Assembly (NCBI GenBank): GCA_950295325.1
Contig: OX485806.1
Span: 49,969,169 to 50,033,168, forward strand
Length of the DNA: 64,000 bases
Origin: Polytrichum commune
Taxonomy: Eukaryota > Streptophyta > Polytrichopsida > Polytrichales > Polytrichaceae
Direction: 5' to 3'
This document shows, piece after piece, positions 54,961 through 64,000 of the stretch. Position numbers and translations under genes: made by a program. Under the pieces are notes generated by a model that saw only the letters and a list, made by a program, of their open reading frames with translations, ran no database searches and was not told where the DNA came from. The number at the start of each line of letters is the position of its first letter. The stretch's first letter is position 1.

Positions 54961-56304
54961 ATGAGAGAAGGTTTAACAATGGCACCTAAACAACAAAGAG
55001 TAGATTTTGCATTTGTTTTCATTACAAGTGAGGAGAGGGAGGTCGAAATTGAGAAGGAATTTTCTACTTTGAACCAGAGGTTGGAGAGGGAGCAGTCGAG
55101 GCCAATCAAAGAGATTTTCAAGCGGCCAGTGGGCAGACCAAGACAAACGGAGAGAGTGTTGTTGAAGCCAAAGGTGGAGAAGATGAAGAGATCGGTGGGC
55201 ACAAAGAAGGTTAGAGGTTCTTATACAAATTGGTTGATTCCTATTCTTTGGCCTTCTATTTTCAATGGAATGAAACAACATAGAAGTATAGGAAGGGCAT
55301 GAGATTTCTTAAGGTCGGCCTATAGAAAACCTGGAGATCTCTCTTGTGTGTATGACAATTTGTCTAAAAGTTCCATGAGATAATGGTTTCATCCAAATGG
55401 AGATTTGAAAGATACGTAGAAGCGATGTGTGGAATTTGGCACTTACTTTGCCAAATCCGCCCAACATTGCCCGATTTTAGACTCTCACCCTCTCTTGAAA
55501 GAAGAGATTTGTGCAATTTTGAAGAAGATGAAAAAGGCAGGGCAACCTCTCTATGCGGTTCGTATCCAGCCATTGATCAAATTCTTGAGGATACACATTC
55601 TACTGCCTTCAAAGTATCTTATGAATGGACAAACCATTTTGTGAAAGCTGAGCTGAACTGGAATTACAGGGCTGCAACTACTGCAACTGGTAAATTGCCA
55701 AAGGATTTCGAAGAGCAAGGCAAGACAATGGCACAACGGTGTGCTTATTTAGTCAAAGTCCACAACATACCCAAGGAGTTGGTTGTGAATACTGACCAAA
55801 CATGCATTCACTTAGTTCCTACAGGAGGATCAAGGACATGAAAGACTAAAGGAGCAAAGCACATCAAAGTTACATTTACTGTATCTTCTGCAGCAAATGG
55901 ACATTGTTTACCTTTCCAAGTTATTTTCCAAGGTACCACCACAAAAACTTTACCTAAGCTTGAAGGGGGTAGAAAAAAATGTGAATTGTCTAGATGGAAC
56001 ATTTCCTACAGTTACAATCACTGGTCTATACTAGAGACATGCAAAGAGTTTGTTGAGAAGATCCTACGACCTTACCTAGATGCACAAATCTAGCAAATGG
56101 CACTCCCAACAAATCAAGAGATGATATGGCTTATTGACTGTTGGAGTGTGCACATTAGCAAAAAATTTCGAGATTGGATGAAGACACATCATCCTAAAAT
56201 TCTTGTGCTCTACATACCTGCAAACTGCACAAGTGTCTATCAACCGGTAGATGTAATCATTCAACGCCCTTTCAAGCATGCATTTCGCCAAGAATTTAAC
56301 AAGT
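54961..56304 (+). pseudogene. Pogo-like (Tc1/mariner group) transposase, N-terminal and DDE part
   Basis: From the ATG at 54961 (or MAPKQQR at 54979): a charged leader with RPVGRPRQTER (AT-hook-like), YTNWLIPILWPSIF, WFHPNGDLKD, FAKSAQHCPILDSHPLLKEEI, then a second helix-turn-helix-like part (VSYEWTNHFVKAELNWNYRAA). The DDE_1-type core follows: VVNTDQTCIHLVPTGG (first Asp near 55790), ANGHCLPFQVIFQGTT, NHWSILETCKEFV, MIWLIDCWSVHISKKFRDWM (second Asp near 56135) and PANCTSVYQPVDVIIQRPFKH (third Asp near 56250). Stops near 55300, 55381, 55840 and 56092 and a frameshift near 55590 inactivate it. A solo LTR cuts it after EFNK. Confidence 0.8.
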
Positions 56305-58033
56305 TGAGGAGCCACTCAGGCTCGCATCCCGCACCGACTGCGGTGCCAGGAACGCCGAGAGAAGGACACCAAGATTGGAAGCTGGAGGACTAAGGGCCCA
56401 GAGGAGGACGTTGGAGAGAGGATGGGGAGACGATGAAGCGACCGAGATGGCGATGGGACCTAGGGCCGGCACAAGAGGTGGCCAAGTGTCACCGGGAGCG
56501 GGCCGGGAACGAAGGAGCGGCCGGGGAACGGCCGAGAATCGAAGAGACGTTTTGAATTAGAACATGTGTTAGAATTAGAGTAATGAATGGAGGGCGGATG
56601 AACTTTCAACCGAAGGAGATGTACCTAGTTAGTATATCTCAAGGATGGTAGATCTCTAGCATTTAGATTAAAGACTTTTGAATCAGGCTATTTATAGATA
56701 CAATGCTAAATATAGCTGAGACTTATATTTGTTGGTATTGGCAAATTGGTAGATTTGGAAGACTATATAAATGGGGCACAAAGAGGCCCTATTACACTTC
56801 ATTTGCCGTGGATACAATTAACGTGAAGTGTCAACAAGAGCTTGGTAACGTGGGAAACCACTCAAGACTTGGAAATTAGAAAGATAGGAAAGTGGGAAAC
56901 CACTGGAACAAATAAAAAGATAGGAATGGAATATAAAACCTGAAAAGGTATTTCCGGACATTGAGAGGAGTTATCTCAGAGCCGACTAGATCGGGCATAA
57001 AGGAGAAATTCCTAAGGCCATCTAGTTCGAGCTAAATATACTTGAACTCCGGTAACATTTTGTAAAGAGAAAAGTGTTTATGAATTATACTTGTGCACTT
57101 AAGTGATTCATGGGATTCTAAGAACTCGGAAAGACTTAATTAACTCGGAAAATGAAAAAAAACTAGATATTTAGCCCAAGACTAAGGAATCAAAATTTGA
57201 TCCAGTGACTTCGGCAAAAAGTGGAAACCATAAACCAAAAGAAGAGAAATTAGAATGACTGAAGACCGATTCCCAACCAAGAGAGGAAGACCGAGTAAGA
57301 GGGTTTTCTCTTACCATACCAACTCCGGGAGGCAAGAGATCAAGTCAAAGATCATAAGATTTTGGACCACGAATACACAGGTGGAAATGTTTCTCTTATC
57401 AGAATCTGGAGCGAAAATTCTGGAAGACCAACCAGAGAAAATGGAAGTCAACAATCAAGGATAAAAGAGCACAAGAAAAAAACTTATGAAAAGTAACCAA
57501 GTAGGCCTAAACATGATATGCCAATTTCTCTAGGATCTCAAAACATCTAAATGTTCAAACAACTTGGATGAAAGTAACTTATGCTGGATGAATGTTGAGA
57601 TAGGTGAATTTATATAATCAAGTACTTCTTAATGGAATTGCATTAGTGAGGGAGTATGTTTGAATTCCAAAAGACCTTAGTACTACATTCTTGGATTTGG
57701 AACGGAATAAGAATATTTTGCAAGACATTCAAACCATGAAAGATATAGGAGTAAGTGTTATTGAATGTAGGAATGTACTCCATTCCAACAGCACTTAACC
57801 TTGACATTAGGATTTAGGGGAACATAACCTTGCAAACTTAGGTCAACTACTTCTTGAGATTTCAAAAGAGCATTAAAGGGACATATCACCATCTAAATGT
57901 TAGTGTGCATACAATCACCTTCATAGAAATGGAAACCTAGAGTAGTTTAATTTTGGTGGGAGTGACTTCCATGTAAACCGGTTCAATAGCGGGTTACATT
58001 GTCTAAGGCTAAGGGTTGAAGGTGACCTCGACA
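56305..58033 (+). mobile_element. Solo LTR (LTR-F) in the pogo-like gene, target duplication CAAGT
   Basis: 1729 bp beginning TGAGGAGCCACTC and ending GACCTCGACA, flanked by CAAGT at 56300-56304 and 58034-58038. Removal joins EFNK to FTMDTILSQLKGGEDVQMDF in frame. The first 250 bp are strongly GC-rich. CTATATAAATGG near 56762 is a good TATA box on the plus strand, which sets the orientation. No internal retrotransposon genes follow. Confidence 0.8.
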
Positions 58034-58038
58034 CAAGT

Positions 58039-58449
58039 TTACTATGGACACTATTTTAAGCCAATTGAAAGGAGGGGAGGATGTGCAAATGGATTTCAAG
58101 ATGAGCAAGTTAAAGCCTCACTTATGTCATTGGCTTTAGAAGGCTTGGATCAATGTCTCAAGCATGACTGACATGATTAGCAAAGGATGGACATAAACAG
58201 GTTTGTTAAGAACATTTGATAATGACTTTAAAAAACAAGCTATGTTAGATTACATGGTAAGACCATTGTTCAATAGCAATGAAGTTGAAGTAGAGGCATG
58301 TCACACAGAGTGTAATGAGGACATCGATGTTGAAGTCTCTTTAGAGACTGTGATGGAGGAAAATCTTACAAGGGTAGTTGAATTGTCCAAAACAGTCAAC
58401 TCAAAGAGAATGGTATCAATAAAAGAGCTTGCAAGGCTGAAGACTTGAC
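58039..58449 (+). pseudogene. Pogo-like transposase, C-terminal part
   Basis: It continues TMDTILSQLKGGEDVQMDFKMSKLKPHLCHWL, a stop, KAWINVSSMTDMISKGWT, a stop, GLLRTFDNDFKKQAMLDYM and an acidic tail with EDIDVEVSLETVMEENLTRVVELS, ending in a TGA at 58447-58449. The tail is open for 81 codons. It belongs to the gene at 54961-56304, interrupted only by LTR-F. Confidence 0.75.
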
Positions 58450-60215
58450 AACTCTACTAAAGTAAGTGGTTCTTAAAAGCATTTATAAATGTAATTTTAT
58501 ATTAGTTTGAGCATATTTATACTACCATCAAATGCTAACTTCATTAACTTGCATTACATGTAAATTGTCAGATCTGTGAATACATTCAATTACTTACAAA
58601 TTGTCAAATCTGTAAATAAATGACTTTTGTGCAGGTGTACATATAATACCTGCAAGGCACATCAGACATGCTAGTGACCAGCAACAGCCAAATCCAAAAA
58701 AAAATTCAACTCAACATATTTTTTTCAACAATGTAAAATTTTGTTCAAGACTCATAGACAAGCAATCAAATATGAGCCTAGTTTTCTTGTAGAGTGCTTT
58801 GACTACATATGATAATTTATTCAATTACAACTACATACTGAAGCCACTCATGCATTGCAATACATGCTTCAAGATGCATCACATGTCAGATACAAATCAA
58901 GCAACAAACATGCATTGTGGAATGTTTGCACTTACATCCAAGCAATAATCCTTACTTCTACACACATGCTACATGTTACTCCACACAAATTCTATGCAAC
59001 TTGCACAGATTCATGTTTGTAAGGGATATGTTCTGATCAAACTAAATGAAGTCTTGGGGTTGGTCGAGCAGACTTCGGAAGCATCCGACCCTTCTTTTCA
59101 AACCATTCTGGAGTAAGTACTAAGTACATTGTTTCACACTTCCCCCTGCAGCTTCAACTGTTGCTCTTGCATGCTCAGAGACCCTGCTCACCTGATACCA
59201 TGCACTAGATTACATCAATACCTGGAAGAGGCATATGTATCAAAATTAGTAAAGCAATGATGGAAGTGAGGCTCACCAAAATTGTGATTAAAATGAGTAA
59301 TATTCCTGCAAAATTCAAGTTTGTCCACCACCACTGTGGTAGGATACTACGCAGACTCCAACCCCAATATTGAGCATTCTGTATGAGCGCCAAAATCAAC
59401 TACTTGGCAATCAAGTTCATAGGCTATTTCAAAAGGTTCTATTTCATTCCGTAAAAACAGATGGGAAAATCACAATCCTCGTAGAGACTTGGAAGTCCTT
59501 GAATAATTTTAACATGGAGTAGCATTTGAGATCTTGAAATGGGTACATAATGAGTAGAGAAATACTCAAGGTAAACAACAGATAAACAATCACTTCAGTG
59601 TAATGAACAACAATTTAAGCAACCAAAAAAAGGGCTAAGCTCTAACAATGAATTTATTTACAAAATCTCTAGGTTAGAGGTCATTGACTAACATCCATCT
59701 TCTATGCCACAAGATTTGATGTACAGGACATTAGTGTCATGTCCCATCTGAAAACCAGGATGATGACCCACTTCTATCCAACTAGAGAGCAAAATCACTT
59801 CAATAACAGTTGAGGTAATTACAATATTTATGATATTTATGATATTTGGCAAAATTTACCATTGAGGAACAATATCATTCGAGCAGTGGTGGCTTGCCAA
59901 CATTTGTACAAACAACCTCCTCTTTTTCTTTACAAAACATTACCGGTTAGCTGGCTGCATCAGTATCATATAGTGACTGGCACAACCAACAAATCTATAC
60001 AACACTGCATACTGCAGCCTACTCTTCAATGGAACAAACAAATTATAAATGCATGGCTTACAATCCCCATTGACGCATTCTTGAAGGTCTTAATGTAAAT
60101 CCTTATCAGATCTCATCTTTTGTAGACTTAGGCTCACTTATTATCTGCCATCTGCATACACAACACCATCCAAGTGCCATTAGAACCAATATTCAGAAGG
60201 CTCAGGTGGAGCTCT
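58450..60215. other. No gene seen; possible 3' flank of the kinase
   Basis: AT-rich DNA. The part just below 60216 may be the 3' untranslated region of the minus-strand kinase. The hydrophobic frame at 59205-59399 (minus) lacks support. Confidence 0.4.
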
Positions 60216-60418
60216 TTATTGTCTTAGTAAGGGCAAAGGAGGCTCACCATGAGGCTTCGGCTGAAGAGCTGCTGCCATACCCCGCAGTTCATTTGCAACC
60301 TCTATAAAACTAGGTCTAGATGAAGGTTCTGCTGACCAGCATCTCTCCATTAGAGACTTCCAGACATGATCACACCAAGTGGGTATTTTTGGTCGCAGAG
60401 TGTTGTTAACTATCCCTC
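60216..60418 (-). CDS. Raf-like protein kinase, last exon (partial gene)
   Basis: It reads [47 protein letters not shown] and a Pro-rich tail ending in a stop. This is subdomains X-XI and the C-terminus of plant Raf-like MAPKKKs of the PB1-containing group; the Arg of RPSF is the conserved subdomain XI residue. The exon should start GA-GGG-ATA for a continuous GGIVNN, but the preceding two bases are AA and not AG, so the acceptor looks mutated; the nearest AG would shift the frame or remove a residue. Confidence 0.65.
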
Positions 60419-60614
60419 TTGCACATGGAGTTGGTTGGTAAGAATTTAACAACACTACAATGTATGTATAGATGTTTAGCCATCCAGTAGTTGAAAGCCA
60501 TATGCCAACCCCTTCTAAAAAGGCCAAAACCACTCATGATTGTAACTATGTGAACCTTGCTTAGTCTTTGAGATTGACATGAAAAAATTCTTATGCAAGC
60601 AGGAAGTGACTTAC

Positions 60615-60702
60615 CTATAATGGCACCATAGTGCATATTTACATAAGGCTCCTCCCCCGTAAGAAGCTCCCACATCACTATCCCGAAGGAGAAGACATCC
60701 AC
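60615..60702 (-). CDS. Raf-like protein kinase, middle exon
   Basis: [30 protein letters not shown] followed by a GTAAGT donor: subdomain IX with the conserved Asp. The expected acceptor just before GTGGAT reads CACAA and not CACAG, so it lacks the canonical AG. Using the AG one base further in would lose a base and break the frame. Confidence 0.7.
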
Positions 60703-60970
60703 TTGTGGAAAGTAGTCACAAAACCCGAGTTTAAAACAGACTCTTAATATTCATTTTCCCTAAACATGAGTAACATTGTATTTCAATAACTTCCATTCAA
60801 AATACACAAACAGTTATTGGGAGGTTTGCAAGCTTGACTGATTTTTGAATATTAGAGAAGAGAAATTCCAATAGGGTGAAGGAAGAGAGCATCCAAGTAT
60901 AAGGCCAAGATTGCAAGTCTTGAGTATAATAATGCAGCTAAGCCTTTGACAATAGAACAAAAGCACATAC

Positions 60971-61093
60971 TTTCTTTGTAACCATGCTACTGCTTCCATT
61001 TAATAACTCTGGCGCCATCCATGGTAATGTTCCTCGAACTCCGCTTGAAACCATGGTCTGATGCTTCACTTTTGACAATCCCAGATCACCAAC
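60971..61093 (-). CDS. Raf-like protein kinase, exon with activation segment
   Basis: A TTTTCAG acceptor opens [41 protein letters not shown], ending at a GTATGT donor. DLG stands for the DFG of subdomain VII, and GTLPWMAPE is subdomain VIII. The 41-codon exon is open with good splice sites. It would sit in a cytosolic Ser/Thr-type kinase. Earlier exons (PB1 domain, N-lobe, catalytic loop) are not found up to 64000, because a gypsy element begins at 61371. Confidence 0.75.
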
Positions 61094-61370
61094 CTGAAAA
61101 CACAAAAAACATTTTGAGTAATCGTACTCACATTACTCATACTTTACACATGCTTATCAAGTACCAGCAATTTCACATTTGAGTTTCCTTCGGTCTTCTT
61201 GAAGACATATAGAACAACAAATAATCTAGAACATCAATAATCACCAGATTGAACAACACCAATATCAGAAACTGCACCCCACTCTCATATAGCAATATGT
61301 ACCAAAGCAGGAAAATTCCCTCAGACTTCTAGCCACATTCCTACAGTAGTGGATAAGAGGAAAGAGGATG
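61094..61370. other. Kinase intron sequence upstream of the last recognised exon
   Basis: Non-coding, between the acceptor at 61094-61095 and the start of the gypsy LTR. Nothing else identified. Confidence 0.5.
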
Positions 61371-63080
61371 TGTGAGCCCAAAATCTGTGCCCACATGTGT
61401 TCTTAAGATAAAAAAAAGTCTATTAGGATTAGACTTTGATTTGTAATTGATTATGCAAAATATAAAAAGAGTGGAGGTTCTGAATTTGAATTTGAATTGA
61501 GTTAAAACTAGAGGTTAAGGCCTTGGTGCTAGTGGGTTAGAAGGGTTCAATGAGAATTAGTGTAGGGTTAGGAAGCTTGAAGCTTAGGCTTGAGAGCTGG
61601 GTTCACCATAACCATTAGGGGAGTAGTTGCTATCCGTTATGGGTTAGGGATCACTGGTGACCCTAGTAAAATCCGGAGTCGGGGAAAGGTAGCAGTTAAA
61701 AGGCCGAAGCTCTCTCTCTCTCTCTCTCTCTCTTGGTCAGTGAACCTAGGACAGAAGGCCAGGTCGGAGGCGGCGGAGTGGGTATGTGCGAGGAGCGGGT
61801 GAATGCAGGGTGGTGATGGCTGAGTAGAGAGCAGGGGAGGAGAGCGAGCAGGTGCCTTGGAGCGGAATGCCTCCAGCAATGGGGACATCTGTGGTGAAGG
61901 CAGTGGCATCCAACTGCCGCGGCCAGTTTGGGTTGAATTTGTTTTCTGGTTGAGATGTGGCCGAACGACGTAGGGGGACCTGCAGCTCAGGCAGGTACCA
62001 ACAAGGAGATGCCCAAAGACAATCTTCAGAGGCGAGGGCTGAAAGGCTAAAGGGCCGAATGCAACACCAGGAGGTGTGCCGCAGGAGGGCCACTTCCAGC
62101 TAAGGGATAAGGTGAACAACACCGGTAAGAGGCGAGCAAGAGGGGAGGCAGCCTTGACTCCTCAAAATTTCCCCCTCCTAGTTTTCCCAAGGACTCTGCC
62201 GCCCAGAGTCTATGCTGCAAAATTGTGAGGAAGCACGGAAATGCGCAGAGGGTGGAAGATTTGCAGGGCAGCTGAATGCCGCTCCAAGGAATCATGGGCC
62301 TTGCCGAACACATATGCTGCTGCTGGGGTTGCAGATTGATAACATTCTGGCGAGTGAAGGGCAACTTCTATAGTGAGCTGAATGCGGATGGGATCCCAAT
62401 CTGATTCAGGTAGTAAGGTGCTGCCGAGGGAGGAAATGAGGCAGGGAGTCCAGGAGAGTGTTGGACCTTCCTACATCACATCAGGGCTAGTGGGCTTATT
62501 GGACGTAAGGGGCAGGAGAAAGTTCTCATGGCAGGGAGTGGGCCTCGGTTGCTGGATGCACTCCTGGGAAGGCTGAAGCATTGGACAGCCGCTGCTAGGT
62601 TCCGGTCAACAATGGAGTAAGCATTGGAATTTAAATCAGCAGTTGGAGTACGGGGACAGTGGGGTCCTACTGAGGGTCAAGGAGGCATGTCCTTACTAGA
62701 AGTGGGGGTTTGGTAGATTGTAAGGTGGCGTTAAAGGGTAGGAATGGGGGTAGGATGATCAATTAAGTGTGGATGGATACGGGTAACTACATGTAAGATT
62801 GGGGTGACTTCATGCTAATCACACATTGTTAGATTAGTTGAGTAGCCATGGTTAGGGGTAGGGTTTGAGGATTTAAGAGTTGAATGTTGGGTGTTAATGA
62901 TCATGAGGTTGGGAAGTATTTTTCAATGCTTCAATCTTGTGCCAATTAAAAAAAGATGTGGGACTTTATATTTGCATTGTGGGGTGCTGGAAGCCAAATC
63001 ACGAATGCCAAGTAAGGGATCAATCACATGTGAGCCTGATGCTCTCACCTGGACTACGACGCATAAGGGTGGGGGTTTTT
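61371..63080 (+). mobile_element. 5' LTR of a gypsy element (LTR-D)
   Basis: It starts TGTGAGCCCAAAATCTGTGCC, like LTR-B. It carries ATATAAAAAGAGTGGAGG near 61461, a CT microsatellite of about 28 bases near 61708 and, near 63050, ACTACGACGCATAAGGGTGGGGG, the conserved motif found just before the end of LTR-A, -B and -C. The final GGCCTCACA is not preserved, so the end is approximate. The frames at 61590-62600 on both strands are composition artefacts of this GC-rich LTR. Confidence 0.7.
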
Positions 63081-63127
63081 AGGATGATAGGATGACTGAA
63101 ATTATACCATAACCACACGCTTCATAG

Positions 63128-64000
63128 GTGGCAACTCCTTCTAAGTTGAGTGATGAAACATCATCAGAGACTGATACACTTAGGGAAGGCATCCCGATAG
63201 AAATTGATAGGGACATAGGAGTGGATACACCAATCACCATGGCTCAGGGGGGAGGCGGAATACCACCCATACCACCTGTACCCCCCATTGATCCCATTGA
63301 TCTATTGGTTAGACCGAGAGGTCTACCAATTGTGGTTCCACAAAACTTAGCGGCGGTGGATATGCCATCCCACCTTCCTAAGTTTTATGGAACTAAAGAC
63401 GAGGATCCATTTAGGCACATGGAGAGGTACATTGAAAGGTTGGCTAGTTCTCTTGTGACTAATCCGGGATATTGGTTGGTTTGGTTTCCTACCACTCTAG
63501 AGGGTGACGCTTATGAGGGGTATAGTGACCATGCCGAGGAATATTTTAGAAGATGGAAGCAATTGCAAAGGGAGTTTTTGAATGAGTTTAGGCTAGAGGT
63601 CGGTCAAAGCACGGCTTTGAGGGCATTGGCTTCATTGAAGCAAAGAAGGGAAGAGGAAATTTCGGCTTACATTAGGAGGTTTGATTTAGTGTGTACACGA
63701 TTTGTGGACACCATGCTCAATGATGACACACTAAAACAATTCTTCATTCAAGGATTCTTTAAGTCGGGAACAATTAGGGGTGTTCTTGAGACAGATTTTT
63801 CATCCTCCGGCGGGATTGCAAACGGCGATTGGATACATTCCCATTCAAAATAGGCAAGGGGGCCTACAAAATTTCGATAATAAGAGGCAAGCTCCCCCTA
63901 CGGATCCGAGTTCGTCTAATTCTCATGATATCAGGTTCATGGATGGTGTAGTGGAGTCGCATCATGATGAGTCTATTTCTTTTCAAATGGGTGTTGGCGA
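63128..64000 (+). pseudogene. Ty3/gypsy gag (partial, runs off the window)
   Basis: The open frame 63128-63853 holds a Pro/Gly-rich leader (GGGIPPIPPVPPIDPIDL), LPKFYGTKDEDPFRHMERYIERL, WFPTTLEGDAYEGY, WKQLQREFLNEF and LKQRREEEISAYIRRFDLVCTRF: the plant gypsy retrotransposon gag (capsid) domain. An ATG is present only at 63239; the frame before it begins with GTG. After about 63790 the protein-like reading moves to another frame (GYIPIQNRQGGLQNFDNKRQ, SHDIRFMDGV), so a frameshift damages it. Protease and pol lie beyond the window. Confidence 0.75.

Noticed and set aside
59205-59399. Possible small membrane protein (hydrophobic 64-codon frame)
   Set aside because: Single short frame in AT-rich DNA; hydrophobicity follows from T-rich codons. 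No promoter or relative.
61590-62600. Overlapping frames of 70-161 codons on both strands
   Set aside because: They fall in a GC-rich gypsy LTR with a CT microsatellite; no homologous blocks or motifs.

Overview
The window looks like nuclear DNA of a land plant with a large, repeat-filled genome. The only host-type gene is the 3' end of a plant Raf-like protein kinase (minus strand, 61093 to 60216), and even this may be decaying. Almost everything else is transposable elements: Ty1/copia, Ty3/gypsy, pogo-like, MULE-like, and hAT- and Harbinger-type MITEs. I see no bacterial genes, tRNA, rRNA or CRISPR. Base composition does not let me choose between seed plants, ferns, lycophytes and bryophytes.

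Layout. 1-15.9 kb: two decayed copia ends (1-770 and 7956-8601), an AT-rich stretch with a dispersed CTATAGTT octamer and an unrecognised minus-strand coding relic (1.4-4.65 kb), and a minus-strand gypsy relic with an identifiable primer binding site (11.9-15.9 kb). 16.5-18.4 kb: two inverted copies, about 90% alike, of an unrecognised coding segment. 19.2-23.5 kb (minus): a broken multi-exon gene with a DGNH (ParB-like) box followed by a beta-class DNA-methyltransferase-like domain, peppered with MITEs and short hairpin repeats. 27.9-33.4 kb (plus) and 36.7-38.2 kb (minus): two relatives of one SWIM-containing, MULE-like transposase. The first is split by a solo LTR; the second lacks its catalytic core. 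39.6-41.2 kb: a degenerate tandem array whose units each carry a 28-bp dyad centred on GGATCC.

41.3-54.65 kb is a nest. An old minus-strand copia element (3' LTR 41265-41456) is broken by three separate insertions, each flanked by a perfect 5-bp target duplication: a solo LTR (42448-43407, ACATA), a gypsy-type solo LTR (44938-48277, CTCAC) that itself holds another solo LTR (45571-47717, GGTAG), and a young full-length copia element of the same family (48428-54154, CGGGT). The young copy has 192-bp LTRs differing at one position, an uninterrupted 1347-codon polyprotein with all catalytic residues, a leader of eight 120-bp tandem repeats, and a primer site matching the anticodon arm of initiator tRNA-Met. 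It is the only element here that looks capable of activity.

54.96-58.45 kb: a pogo-like DDE transposase split by a further solo LTR (56305-58033, target duplication CAAGT). 60.2-61.1 kb: the kinase exons. From 61371 to the window end: a plus-strand gypsy element (LTR and gag) lying upstream of the last visible kinase exon, probably inside an intron.
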